DNA of 64,000 nt. Source: Agromyces sp. G08B096. Lineage in GTDB: Bacteria; Actinomycetota; Actinomycetes; Actinomycetales; Microbacteriaceae. The position numbers were made by a program, and so were the translations under genes. Positions within the stretch are counted from its first letter, which is position 1, and each line of letters starts with the position of its first letter. The DNA lies in contig NZ_CP158374.1 of assembly GCF_040267705.1 (NCBI RefSeq), positions 2,666,001-2,730,000 on the forward strand, read 5' to 3'. Under the pieces are notes generated by a model. The model did not search any database. It was not told where the DNA came from and saw nothing but the letters and a program-made list of their open reading frames with translations. Below, piece by piece: positions 50,251-58,360 of this stretch.

Positions 50251-51726
50251 TCACTCGGGAAGGCCCGCCGGCGGCACCACGACGCCGTCCAGCTCGCGCA
50301 CCCACCTGGCGCGTGTGGTCCGGAACTCGGCGCGCGTCGAGAAGCGGTACCGATAGGCGAGGGCGCGCACCCACACGGGACGCCGCCCACCGAACGGGTC
50401 GTGCGCGAGCAGCCGCAGCGTCGGCGCATCGGCCTCGAGGAGCCGGGCGAGGAACGCCTCGAACCACGGCTCCCACATCCGCCCGAGCGGGAGGAACCAC
50501 ATCAGCCAGTCGAGGCGGAGGTGGTACGGGGCGAACTGCCCGGGGATGCGCCGGACATCGCCCGGCTTGCCCTTGAAGCCGTACTCGCGCCAGACGGCGT
50601 CCGGGTCGTCGGGGTCCTCCGCCAGCGTGCCCTCGACGACGATCTCGATGCGCCGCTTCGTGACGGTGCCGAACGCGCCGTACGCGTTGCCCAGGAGGAA
50701 CCGGTTGAAGCTCGCGTTCATCAGCTGCCGCTTCGAGAGGAGGTTGCGGACGGGCGCGACCGCGAGCCAGGCGAACAGCAGGGATGCCCCGAGCACGACG
50801 ACCGCCCACCACACGGGCAGGCTCGCGGCCTCAGCGCCGAGGTCGAGCGGCACGGCGGGAAGCACGCCGTGCCAGGCGGTGTCGGTGATGGCGCCCGCCG
50901 CGAGCACCACGGTGATCCAGTTGAGCCACGCGAAGTTGCCGGTGACGATGAGCCACAGCTGGGTGAGGATGATCACCCCGGCGGCGATCGACCCGACCGG
51001 GACGCCGCCGATCGCGGGCACGAACAGCAGAAACGGCACGGCCAGTTGCGCGACGTGGTTGCCGACGACCTCGACCCGGTGGAACCAGGGTGGCAGCAGG
51101 TGCGCCTGGCGGCTGAGGGGGCCGGGCATCGGCTGGGTCTCGTGGTGGTACATCAGGGCGGTGAGGTCGCGCCACTCTCGCCCGCCGCGGATCTTGATCA
51201 TGCCGGCTCCGAAGTCGAGCCGGAAGACGAGCCACCAGATCGCGATCAGGACCGTCAGCGGCGGCGGCTGATCGTGCGAGCCGAGGAAGGCGACCGTGAA
51301 CAGCGCCTCGCAGAGCAGCATCTCCCAGCCGAAGCCGTAGAACGTCTGCCCGACGACCACGATCGAGAGGTACAGCAGCCACAGCACCAGGAAGACGGCG
51401 AGCGGCACGATGGGCGGCCCGAGCTGCGGCACGCCGGCGACCACCGCGAGCCCGAGCGCGATGCCCGCCCAGCACACGAGGGCGAGCCGGCGGTCGGTGT
51501 AGCGCCACCACCGGAACAGGCTCGGCCCGCGCAGTCGCCCGCCCGTCGCGCGGAGGAGCATCGGCACCGGCAGGAGGCCGTGTTCGCCGAGGAGCGGACG
51601 GAACTGGTTCAGCGTGGAGACGAACGCGACGACGGCGAGCGCCGCGACGCCACGCTGCAGGATCTCCCGCGCGACCTCGTAGTCGCGGGCGTCGAGCCAC
51701 GCGAACCAGTCGAGCTCCACGGGCAC
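50251..51726 (-). CDS. Lipase-maturation-factor (LMF1) family membrane protein
   Basis: The 491-residue polytopic protein carries the LMF hallmarks: FYGFGWEMLLCEALFTVAFLG, IWWLVFRLDFGAGMIKIRGG, EWRDLTALMYHHETQPMPGPLS and WFHRVEVVGNHVAQLAVPFLL, then a soluble C-terminal domain with YGFKGKPGDVRRIPGQFAPYHLRLDW. In animals LMF1 helps lipases fold in the ER; the role of bacterial homologues is unknown. About eight to ten helices are predicted by eye. GTG 51726. No lipase gene is adjacent. The 142-bp gap to the kinase gene shows nothing notable. Confidence 0.92.
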   Translation of the reverse strand: MPVELDWFAWLDARDYEVAREILQRGVAALAVVAFVSTLNQFRPLLGEHGLLPVPMLLRATGGRLRGPSLFRWWRYTDRRLALVCWAGIALGLAVVAGVPQLGPPIVPLAVFLVLWLLYLSIVVVGQTFYGFGWEMLLCEALFTVAFLGSHDQPPPLTVLIAIWWLVFRLDFGAGMIKIRGGREWRDLTALMYHHETQPMPGPLSRQAHLLPPWFHRVEVVGNHVAQLAVPFLLFVPAIGGVPVGSIAAGVIILTQLWLIVTGNFAWLNWITVVLAAGAITDTAWHGVLPAVPLDLGAEAASLPVWWAVVVLGASLLFAWLAVAPVRNLLSKRQLMNASFNRFLLGNAYGAFGTVTKRRIEIVVEGTLAEDPDDPDAVWREYGFKGKPGDVRRIPGQFAPYHLRLDWLMWFLPLGRMWEPWFEAFLARLLEADAPTLRLLAHDPFGGRRPVWVRALAYRYRFSTRAEFRTTRARWVRELDGVVVPPAGLPE

Positions 51727-51769
51727 ACGCTACGCGCGGTCCCGGGTTCCCGTGAAGGCGGTTGCCGGT

Positions 51770-52483
51770 TCAGAGGTCGTTCAGGTAGACCCACGGCAGC
51801 CGCTCCATCACGAGCCGGTGCCGTCGGGCGCCGGATGCCTCGGCCGAGGCATCCTCGTCGTCGGTGGCATCCGCCGCGAAGCCGGCGTCCTCCTGCCAGA
51901 TGACCGTCGTGCGCGTGTCGTCGAAGCGCGACACGTAGGGACGCACCTCCCGCGCGCGAAGTGCCGCGAGCGCCTCGTCGACGGATGCCGCGTCTTGGAG
52001 GCCGTGCAGCGTCACCCAGGTCGGCGGCCAGAGCGTCAGGATGCCGGCGGCGTGGCGGTCGAGCGCTTCAGCCGGTCGCAGCCACGCCACGGAGGCGACC
52101 TCGTCGGGCGCGGGGCGGACCTCGCCGTCGGGCACCCGGGCGGCGAAGAACGTGGTGATGAGGCGTTTGGGCGAACCCGCCGGCGGGGTCCAGCTGGAGA
52201 AGGGCACGAGCTCGGCTGGGTCGATCACGAGTCCGACCTCCTCCTCGGTCTCGCGGACGGCTGCGCGCCGTGCCGCGGCCTCGCTCTCGGGGTCGTCGCC
52301 GTCGCCGAGATCGGCGGCCTCGACGGCGCCGCCGGGGAAGACCCACGCGCCGGCGAAGGAGCCGCGGTCGCGGGGCCGCTCCGCGAGCAGCACCTCGACT
52401 CCGAGCTCGCCGTCGCGCAGCAGCACGACCGTCGCCGCGAATGCGGCGGATGCTTCGGGCTTCGTCTCTGAACGCTCCGTCAT
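51770..52483 (-). CDS. Nudix hydrolase, NUDT7/NUDT19-like
   Basis: The 237-residue protein has a Nudix box with an insertion: GGAVEAADLGDGDDPESEAA leading into ARRAAVRETEEEVGLVI, which retains the RExxEExGL core. The preceding WVFPGGAVE and the long region after the box are typical of coenzyme A diphosphatase-like (NUDT7/19) members. Substrate is unproven. The C-terminal part ends in RLVMERLPWVYLNDL. It is divergent from the metallo-hydrolase gene by 36 bp. Confidence 0.88.
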   Translation of the reverse strand: MTERSETKPEASAAFAATVVLLRDGELGVEVLLAERPRDRGSFAGAWVFPGGAVEAADLGDGDDPESEAAARRAAVRETEEEVGLVIDPAELVPFSSWTPPAGSPKRLITTFFAARVPDGEVRPAPDEVASVAWLRPAEALDRHAAGILTLWPPTWVTLHGLQDAASVDEALAALRAREVRPYVSRFDDTRTTVIWQEDAGFAADATDDEDASAEASGARRHRLVMERLPWVYLNDL

Positions 52484-52519
52484 GCCGCCACCCTAAGCCC
52501 GCGAGGTAGGCTGCCCGGC

Positions 52520-53320
52520 ATGGGCGGCTTCGGAGATCCGGCGGCGATCGGCGAGCAGGTGTCGGAGTTCGGGCGGCTGGTGCTCGCCCCGAATCCCGGG
52601 CCCATGACGCTCGACGGCACCAACTCGTACGTGCTGCGCGCCCCCGGCGCTGCGGGCTGCGTGATCGTCGATCCCGGGCCGGCGATCGAGGAGCACCTGC
52701 GCCTGCTGGCCGCGGCGGGCCCCGTCGAGCTGGTGCTGCTCACGCACCACCACTTCGACCACACCGCCGGCGCCGCCTGGTTCGCCGAGCTGACGGGCGC
52801 GCCCGTGCGGGCGATCGATCCCGAACTCTGCATCGGGGCCGACGCCGTCGTCGACGGGGAGCGGATCTCGGCGGCGGGCCTCGAGCTCGAGGTGTGGGCG
52901 ACGCCGGGTCATACGGCCGACTCGTTGTCGATCGTGCTCGCCGACGACGGCGAGCACGGCGCGGCGCTGACCGGCGACACGGTGCTCGGGCGTGGCACGA
53001 CGATCATCGTCGATCCCGACGGCGCGCTCGGCCCGTACCTCGGCTCGCTCGAGCGGCTTCGCGATTTCGGCGCCCGCGGGCCGGTTTCGGTGCTCACGGG
53101 GCACGGCCCGACCCTGCCCGACCTCCGCGAGATCTGCGAGGCGTACCTCGCCCACCGCGCGGAACGGCTCGACCAGGTGCGCGCGGCGCTCGCGATGATC
53201 GGGGCGGATGCCTCGGCCGGGGCCGTGACCGACATCGTCTACGCCGATGTCGACCCGGCGGTCCGGGGCGCGGCCGAGGCATCCGTTCGCGCGCAGCTCA
53301 GGTACCTGCGCGAGGGGTGA
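52520..53320 (+). CDS. Metallo-beta-lactamase-fold hydrolase (LACTB2-like)
   Basis: The 266-residue protein has the zinc motif LLTHHHFDHTAGAAWF (HxHxDH form), VWATPGHTADSLS (second His), ALTGDTVLGRGTT (bridging Asp) and VLTGHGPTLPD (last His). PNPGPMTLDGTNSYVLR at the N-terminus and the C-terminal helical domain with ERLDQVRAAL are characteristic of the LACTB2/endoribonuclease-like group. It lies 36 bp from a divergent Nudix gene, a pairing often seen in actinobacteria. Substrate could be RNA, a thioester or a phosphoester. Confidence 0.9.
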   Translation: MGGFGDPAAIGEQVSEFGRLVLAPNPGPMTLDGTNSYVLRAPGAAGCVIVDPGPAIEEHLRLLAAAGPVELVLLTHHHFDHTAGAAWFAELTGAPVRAIDPELCIGADAVVDGERISAAGLELEVWATPGHTADSLSIVLADDGEHGAALTGDTVLGRGTTIIVDPDGALGPYLGSLERLRDFGARGPVSVLTGHGPTLPDLREICEAYLAHRAERLDQVRAALAMIGADASAGAVTDIVYADVDPAVRGAAEASVRAQLRYLREG

Positions 53321-53329
53321 CGGCGCGCG

Positions 53330-53902
53330 TCACTTGACGATCGCGAAGCCGCCGCTCCAGCCGATCTTCTCCTGCACGGCCAGCACCAGCTGAGCGAACC
53401 CGAGGGCCTCGAGCTCGCGGGCGCGGGCGAGCGGGCCCGCGTCGACGGCCTGTACGCCGCCGGTGGTCACGAGGTCGGCGAGCGCCTGCTTGGCGTCGGC
53501 GTCGTCGCCCGCGATGAGCACCGTCGTCGGCAGGCCCCCGACGGTCTTCTGGGCGAGCGTCGCCGCGAAATTCGTGTTGAAGGCCTTCACGATCTTCGAG
53601 TCGGGCAGCTGTGCGGCGAGCCCGGCGGCGAAGGAGGAGTCGGCGGGCACCACGAGCGAGTCGAACGTCGCGAAGTCGAGGGGGTTGGTGATGTCGACGA
53701 CGATCTTGCCGGCGAGCTCGTCACGGCGTGCCTCGACGATCTCCGCGACGGCCGGGTGCGGGACGGCGAGCACCACGATGTCGCCCGTGAGGGGCTGGGC
53801 GTGGTCGCGCCCGATGAACTCGACGTCGTTGCCGCCGGCGGTGACGATGCCGCCGATCGCGGTGCCCATGTTGCCGGTGCCGATGATGCTGACCGTGGTC
53901 AT
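53330..53902 (-). CDS. NADPH-dependent F420 reductase-like oxidoreductase
   Basis: The 190-residue protein has the N-terminal Rossmann motif VSIIGTGNMGTAIGGIV and the family blocks DIVVLAVPHPAVAEIV, VVDITNPLDF and VKAFNTNFAATL. These fit the NADP-oxidoreductase/coenzyme F420-dependent family; at 190 residues it is slightly shorter than typical FNO proteins (about 210-230), so the cofactor partner is not certain. It is divergent from a MarR regulator with two identical operator-like sites between them, so MarR probably represses it. Confidence 0.87.
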   Translation of the reverse strand: MTTVSIIGTGNMGTAIGGIVTAGGNDVEFIGRDHAQPLTGDIVVLAVPHPAVAEIVEARRDELAGKIVVDITNPLDFATFDSLVVPADSSFAAGLAAQLPDSKIVKAFNTNFAATLAQKTVGGLPTTVLIAGDDADAKQALADLVTTGGVQAVDAGPLARARELEALGFAQLVLAVQEKIGWSGGFAIVK

Positions 53903-53933
53903 GAGGTGAATCCCTTCGCGCGTCGCCGCGACG

Positions 53934-53954
53934 CATTGGTTGTTGGAACAACTA
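53934..53954. promoter_or_regulatory. MarR-type operator, copy 1
   Basis: CATTGGTTG-TTGG-AACAACTA contains a GTTGTT/AACAAC inverted repeat (53939-53952) 32 bp upstream of the oxidoreductase start. The same sequence, except the 4-base centre and last base, occurs inverted at 53971-53991. Confidence 0.75.
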
Positions 53955-53970
53955 TCACACTACGCCGATT

Positions 53971-53991
53971 CAGTTGTTGCGTCAACCAATG
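53971..53991. promoter_or_regulatory. MarR-type operator, copy 2 (inverted)
   Basis: The complement reads CATTGGTTG-ACGC-AACAACTG. It faces the MarR gene, whose start is 16 bp away, so the two copies form one site for each divergent promoter. Confidence 0.75.
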
Positions 53992-54006
53992 CACTAGGAT
54001 GAGAAC

Positions 54007-54525
54007 ATGAGCGACCCGACCCGCTGGCTGAGCGACGAGGAGTCCGCCGCCTGGGTGCGGCTCGTCGCGGTCGCCGAGCTGCTGCCCACCGCGCTCGACG
54101 CCCAGCTCGGCGCCGATGCCGGACTCACCCACTTCGAGTACCTCGCACTCATGTCGCTCGCCGGCGCGCCCGAGCGCACCATGCGCATGACCGCGCTGGC
54201 CTCGCTCACCAACGCCACGCTCCCCCGGCTCTCGCACGTGATGCGCCGCCTCGAAGACCGGGGCCTCGTGCGGCGCTTCCCGTGCCCGGAGGATCGCCGC
54301 GCGACCAACGCGAGCATCACCGACGACGGGCTCGCGCTCATCGAGCGCGCCGCGCCGGGACATGTCGGCGTCGTCCGCGAGACGGTGCTCGACGCACTCA
54401 CGCCTGAGCAGCAGCGTCAGCTCTACGACATCGCGGGCGCGATCCTTGCCCGCCTCGACCCCGACGAGCGATTGAACGCGACGAACTGCCAGTTCAGCCA
54501 GGCGCCGGAGCGGCGCGCGGTCTGA
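54007..54525 (+). CDS. MarR-family transcriptional regulator
   Basis: The 172-residue protein has the winged-helix layout: LTHFEYLALMSLAGAPERTM, recognition region ALASLTNATLPRLSHVMRRLEDRGLV and the wing RFPCPEDRRATNASITDDG, flanked by dimerisation helices. A Cys in FPCPEDRRA sits in the wing, and another in the tail (TNCQFSQ), which could allow redox sensing, although that is speculative. It is divergent from the F420-type oxidoreductase, and the duplicated palindrome between them is the likely operator for both. Confidence 0.92.
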   Translation: MSDPTRWLSDEESAAWVRLVAVAELLPTALDAQLGADAGLTHFEYLALMSLAGAPERTMRMTALASLTNATLPRLSHVMRRLEDRGLVRRFPCPEDRRATNASITDDGLALIERAAPGHVGVVRETVLDALTPEQQRQLYDIAGAILARLDPDERLNATNCQFSQAPERRAV

Positions 54526-54540
54526 CGCGCACCGATCGCA

Positions 54541-54571
54541 CGATCGGCGGGGCGAGCACTCCCGCCGATCG
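54541..54571. terminator. Perfect 11-bp hairpin between MarR and DUF1540 genes
   Basis: CGATCGGCGGG (54541-54551) and CCCGCCGATCG (54561-54571) are exact complements with a 9-base loop, between convergent genes; probable bidirectional terminator. Confidence 0.7.
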
Positions 54572-54581
54572 GAGGATCAGC

Positions 54582-54884
54582 TCAGCGCACCTCGTACGTG
54601 AGGCAGTCGGCGTCCTCGGCCCCCGGGCCGACGCGCACCGCGGCCGCCGTGCACTCGAGCTGGGAGTTGTGGATGCACTCGGCCCGCTGGCAGGCGCCGA
54701 CATGCGAGACGACCTTGTCGAGCCCGCCCTTCGCGCCGAGCGGGATGAACGTCGCGCATTCGGCGTCGCCGACCGAGCCGGCGATCGTCACGGCCGCGGC
54801 GTGACAGTGCGAGTGGTCGTTGTAGGAGCATCCGGTCACCGAGCATTCGGCGACGGCGGGCAGTTCGTCGAGCGTCAGGCTCAT
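54582..54884 (-). CDS. DUF1540 Cys-rich small protein (two repeats)
   Basis: The 100-residue protein contains two Cys-rich modules: VAECSVTGCSYNDHSHCHAA with a later AECATFIP, and GACQRAECIHNSQLECTAA with ADCLTYEV. The C-x4-C...C...C pattern repeated twice is that of DUF1540, thought to bind metal. ATG at 54882-54884 has a GGAGG site. A possible iron-regulator box lies about 130 bp upstream. Function unknown. Confidence 0.88.
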   Translation of the reverse strand: MSLTLDELPAVAECSVTGCSYNDHSHCHAAAVTIAGSVGDAECATFIPLGAKGGLDKVVSHVGACQRAECIHNSQLECTAAAVRVGPGAEDADCLTYEVR

Positions 54885-55010
54885 GGTGGCCTCCCGGTTG
54901 GCTGGCGTGCCGCGCCGGTGCGGCCCGCGTGCCGTCGATGCTACGCGCGAGGCGCCGCGGCCGGAAGAGCTGACGCGCCGGATTTCCGCAGATCAGGCGG
55001 GATTTTCTAG

Positions 55011-55029
55011 TAAGGCAAGCCTCACCTCA
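55011..55029. promoter_or_regulatory. Possible DtxR/IdeR-type iron box
   Basis: TAAGGCAAGCCTCACCTCA matches the actinobacterial iron-box consensus (TTAGGTTAGGCTAACCTAA) at about 13 of 19 positions and is in an AT-rich pocket. It lies upstream of DUF1540 and at the 3' end of the GNAT gene. The match is moderate and could be chance. Confidence 0.35.
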
Positions 55030-56121
55030 GAGCACCCGGACGTAGCTCTGGTGCGAGTTCGCGACCTCGAAGCCCATCCCCCGGTAGAGACCCAGGGCAC
55101 CGGTCGGGTTCTCGGCGTCGACGTCGAGCGTCGCCCGCTCGAGCCCGGCCGCGGCGGCCGCCGCGAGGTGCTCGGCGAGCAGCGCCCGGGCGAGGCCGCT
55201 GCCGCGATGTTCACGGACCACGCCCACCAGCTGCACGTACGTCGAGGTGAACCCCTGACCGGCCCAGTCGCCCTCGTTCCGCAAGGCCAGCACGAACGCC
55301 ACGACGCGCTCCCCTGCGGGCGCGCCGTCGGCGGGCGCGCCGTCGTCGGGCGCGCCGTCGTCGGGGACCGTCGCGAGGAAAGAGAGCCCCGGTGCGAACG
55401 TCTCCCCCGTCACGAGCCCCGCCCAGCTCTCCCGGCTCGTCGACTGGCTGCCCCAGTGGTCGGCGAAGGCGGCGTTGCGGGCGAGCCTCGCACTCTCGGC
55501 GAGCGAGTCCGCCCACGGCACGATCCGCACGCCCGCACGGCGGGCCGTGTCGCTCAGCGGCACCGGGTCGACCGGGCGGGCGAGGTCGCGCTGGAGCTCG
55601 AAGAAGTGCCGGGTGAGGGGCATCCCGTGCCGTTGCAGCAGACGTGCCGCGTCGGGCGCGCGCTCGTCGGCGTACCCCATGATCCAGCCGGGCAGGCGTG
55701 CCGGGCTGCCGGCGAACACCTGGAGTGCTCGCGCGAGCTGCCACTCGATCAGGGCGGTGCCGATGCCCCGGCGTCGGACGTCGGGTCGGACCGCGCCCAG
55801 CACGATCGCGCGCACGAGCGTCTCCTGCCCGGGCGGCACGACGACGGTGCCGTAGGCGAGCACGCTCCCGTCCGCCGCGAGCCCGACGAGGGTGTCGCGC
55901 GCCGGGTCGATGTGCGGCAGCTCGAAGGCCTCCAGCACCTCGTCGCGCGTCTCAGTCCAGTTCGGGTGGTCGGCGCGGGCCACGTCGGCGAAGAACGCGA
56001 GCAGGGCGTCGACATCGGCAGGCGCGGCCGCGCGCCAGATCGTCGCATCGGGATGCGTCGGCACGACGGGCGCGGCGACCGCGCCGACGCGCTCCGCGAG
56101 CGGTAGCAGAGCGTCGGACAT
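55027..56121 (-). CDS. Tandem GNAT acetyltransferase
   Basis: The 364-residue protein has two GNAT domains. The first (about 20-190) contains the acetyl-CoA loop VRPDVRRRGIGTALIEWQLA; the second (about 200-364) contains VVREHRGSGLARALLAEHLA and ends with ENPTGALGLYRGMGFEVAN. The linker region carries a short tandem repeat, GAPDDGAPDDGAPADGAPA. The layout resembles mycothiol-synthase-like and other actinobacterial double-GNAT proteins; the substrate is unknown. ATG at 56119-56121. Confidence 0.85.
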   Translation of the reverse strand: MSDALLPLAERVGAVAAPVVPTHPDATIWRAAAPADVDALLAFFADVARADHPNWTETRDEVLEAFELPHIDPARDTLVGLAADGSVLAYGTVVVPPGQETLVRAIVLGAVRPDVRRRGIGTALIEWQLARALQVFAGSPARLPGWIMGYADERAPDAARLLQRHGMPLTRHFFELQRDLARPVDPVPLSDTARRAGVRIVPWADSLAESARLARNAAFADHWGSQSTSRESWAGLVTGETFAPGLSFLATVPDDGAPDDGAPADGAPAGERVVAFVLALRNEGDWAGQGFTSTYVQLVGVVREHRGSGLARALLAEHLAAAAAAGLERATLDVDAENPTGALGLYRGMGFEVANSHQSYVRVL

Positions 56122-56178
56122 GCGATTGATCCTGTCACGCCCCTCCCGCTGCGGCTGCGTGCGAGGCAGGATGGCTGG

Positions 56179-57192
56179 ATGGACGCCCGCTCGGCCCTCG
56201 AGGAGATCGCGACGCTGCTCGAGCGCGAACTCGCCAATCCGTACAAGGCGCGTGCCTTCCGCAAGGCGGCGGCCGCGATCGAACCGCTCTCCGACGACGA
56301 GCTCGCCGCACGCATCGCCGACGGACGGCTGCGCAAGCTCGCGGGCGTCGGCGAGACGACCTACGAGGTCATCGTCGAGGCGGCCGCCGGGCGCGTGCCC
56401 CCGTACCTCGCCGACCTCCGCGAGAAGGTCGGCGGCGGCGCACGCTCGGGGCTCGCGGCCGAGCTGAAGGGCGACCTGCACAGCCACTCGGAGTGGTCCG
56501 ACGGCACGACGAGCATCCAGGCCATGGCGGCAGGCGCGAAGGCCGTCGGACTCGAGTGGGTCGCGCTCACCGACCATTCGCCGAGCCTCAGGGTCGCGAA
56601 CGGGCTCAGCGCCGAGCGGCTCGCCTCACAGCTCGACATCCTCGCCGCGCTCGACGCCGACGGCGACCTCGGCATCCGGCTGCTGCCCGGCATCGAGGTC
56701 GACATCCTCGAAGACGGCTCCCTCGACCAGACGCCGGACATGCTCGGCCGGCTCGACGTCGTCGTCGCGAGCGTCCATTCGAAGCTCCGCTCCGCCGCTC
56801 CCGCCATGACCGCGCGGATGCTCCGCGCCGTCGCCGATCCGCACACGAACGTGCTCGGCCACTGCACCGGCCGGCTCATCCGCGGCTCTCGCGGCACCCG
56901 GCCGCAGTCGGAGTTCGACGCCGAGCGCGTGTTCGCCGCGTGCGCCGAGCACGACGTCGCGGTCGAGATCAACTCGCGTCCCGAGCGCGAGGACCCGCCC
57001 GACGACCTGATCGCGATCGCGCTCGAGGCCGGATGCCTCTTCAGCATCGACTCCGACGCGCACGCGCCCGGGCATTACGGGTTCCTCGGGCTCGGCGCGG
57101 CCCGGGCGGAGCGCGCGGGCATCCCGCCCGAGCGGATCGTCACGACGTGGGACGTCGACCGCCTGCTCGAGTGGACGCACCGCAAGCGGTGA
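56179..57192 (+). CDS. PHP-domain phosphoesterase with N-terminal HhH region (PolX-like)
   Basis: The 337-residue protein begins with a helix-hairpin-helix segment (about 1-80: NPYKARAFRKAAAAIEPL, LRKLAGVGETTYEVIVEAA) resembling the 8-kDa domain of family X polymerases. The PHP domain follows with metal ligands H101 and H103 in DLHSHSEWSD, D132-H133 in LTDHSPS, E173 in PGIEVDI, H200 in SVHSKLR, and SIDSDAHAPG near the end. No nucleotidyl-transferase palm is present, so it is the exonuclease/phosphatase half alone. Similar stand-alone proteins are annotated as PHP hydrolases. It may act on DNA ends or on histidinol-phosphate-like substrates. Confidence 0.88.
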   Translation: MDARSALEEIATLLERELANPYKARAFRKAAAAIEPLSDDELAARIADGRLRKLAGVGETTYEVIVEAAAGRVPPYLADLREKVGGGARSGLAAELKGDLHSHSEWSDGTTSIQAMAAGAKAVGLEWVALTDHSPSLRVANGLSAERLASQLDILAALDADGDLGIRLLPGIEVDILEDGSLDQTPDMLGRLDVVVASVHSKLRSAAPAMTARMLRAVADPHTNVLGHCTGRLIRGSRGTRPQSEFDAERVFAACAEHDVAVEINSRPEREDPPDDLIAIALEAGCLFSIDSDAHAPGHYGFLGLGAARAERAGIPPERIVTTWDVDRLLEWTHRKR

Positions 57193-57201
57193 CGGCCCGG
57201 C

Positions 57202-57408
57202 TCAGGCCGGCGGGTTCTCGGGATCGAGCGTCTCGAGGGTGTCCTCCTCGACGGGGTTGTCGGCCTCGAGGTCGTTCGGGTCGTCCTCGGGGTCGGTGTC
57301 GGGCTCCGGCGGACGCGGGGCCTCCATCTCCTGGGTCGCGACCTCCGAGAGGTCGCCGGTCGGGCGGAGGCGATCGTGTTCCTCCCACGGGTTGAGCGGG
57401 TCGCTCAT
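57202..57408 (-). CDS. Small acidic hypothetical protein
   Basis: The 68-residue protein is rich in Pro, Asp and Glu (PEPDTDPEDDPNDLEADNPVEE region) and predicted to be disordered. ATG 57408 has a textbook GGAGGATCAC site, which supports a real gene. It is convergent with the PHP gene, 9 bp apart. No function recognised. The 128 bp upstream to 57536 shows nothing further. Confidence 0.7.
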   Translation of the reverse strand: MSDPLNPWEEHDRLRPTGDLSEVATQEMEAPRPPEPDTDPEDDPNDLEADNPVEEDTLETLDPENPPA

Positions 57409-57536
57409 GTGATCCTCCAGACTTCGGATGCCTCGAGCCTCACCTGCTCGGCAGCGCGCGGCAACGCCTTGACGTGACGGCGGGCGCGTGGCATCCGGCG
57501 TAGTGGGCTCGTCGAGGTCGAGGCGTGGGCCTCGGG

Positions 57537-58175
57537 TCAGGCGATGGCCTGCGCGATGGGCGTCTCACCGGTGTTGAACCGGATCGTCCGGCGGATCGTG
57601 CCCGGATCGGCGAGCACCGCCGCGGCGACCGCCGCGACGTCGTCGCGCGGCACGCGTCCGCTCGACTCCGCGTGGGTGTCGATGCGCCCAGTGCCCGGGT
57701 CGTCGGTGAGCGAGGAGGGACCGAGGATCGTCCAGTCCAGATTCGATGCGGCGAGGTGCTCGTCGGCGTCGGCCTTCGCCTCGGCGTAGGTGCGGAACGG
57801 GTTGGACTCGGGGACCGAGCGGTCGGGCGATCCGAAGTAGGACACCATGACGAAGCGGGCGACGCCCGCACGCTCGGCTGCGGCCATGGTGCGGATCGCG
57901 GCGTCGCGGTCGACGGCGATGGTGCGCGCCGGGTCGCCTCCGCCGGCCCCCGCCGACCACACGACCGCGTCGTGCCCGTCGAGCAGGGCCGCGAGCCCGT
58001 CGACCTCGAGCGTCTCGACATCGGCGACGACGGCCGAGGCGCCGGTCGCCTCGACATCGGCCGTGTGCGCGGGATTGCGGATGACCGCATCGACGCTGTC
58101 GCCACGCTCGGCGAGGAGGCGGGCGAGCCTGAGGGCGACCTTGCCATGGCCGCCGATGATCGCGAATCGTGCCAT
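57537..58175 (-). CDS. NAD(P)H-binding atypical SDR protein
   Basis: The 212-residue protein has FAIIGGHGKVALRLARLLAERG (GxxGxxA Rossmann start), VVADVETLEVDGL, and VWSAGAGGG; it resembles the NAD(P)-binding YwnB/HSCARG-type atypical SDRs, which often lack the catalytic Tyr-x3-Lys; here a YAEAKADADEHL segment could supply it. Function is not defined: NADPH sensor or reductase. ATG at 58173-58175. Confidence 0.85.
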   Translation of the reverse strand: MARFAIIGGHGKVALRLARLLAERGDSVDAVIRNPAHTADVEATGASAVVADVETLEVDGLAALLDGHDAVVWSAGAGGGDPARTIAVDRDAAIRTMAAAERAGVARFVMVSYFGSPDRSVPESNPFRTYAEAKADADEHLAASNLDWTILGPSSLTDDPGTGRIDTHAESSGRVPRDDVAAVAAAVLADPGTIRRTIRFNTGETPIAQAIA

Positions 58176-58242
58176 GTCTCCACGCTAGCCCCGGGCGCGG
58201 GCGGCGGGGCAGAATGGGCGGAGATCCGACGAAGGTGGGGGC

Positions 58243-58350
58243 ATGGAGATCGAACAGGTCATCTGGGCGGTGCTGGGCGTGATCGGCGCGGTCGGCGGGG
58301 TGCTGCTGCTGGCAGCGGTGTGGTCGCTCGTCAAGGCGCCGAAGCAGTAG
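58243..58350 (+). CDS. 35-residue single-span membrane peptide
   Basis: ATG 58243 to TAG 58348-58350 encodes a peptide starting MEIEQVIWAVLGVIG, with one hydrophobic helix (about residues 6-28) and a basic C-terminus (SLVKAPKQ). A GAAGGTGGGGG site lies 5-15 bases upstream. Its stop is 10 bp before the Nudix gene, so it may be co-transcribed. Similar very short membrane peptides are common in actinobacteria without known function. Confidence 0.6.
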   Translation: MEIEQVIWAVLGVIGAVGGVLLLAAVWSLVKAPKQ

Positions 58351-58360
58351 GACCCGGCGC

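Noticed and set aside
46017-50576. A 1519-codon open frame on the plus strand
   Set aside because: It crosses the peroxidase, AI-2E-type and kinase genes in wrong frames and is Arg/Gly-rich without motifs; long antisense frames are expected at this GC content.
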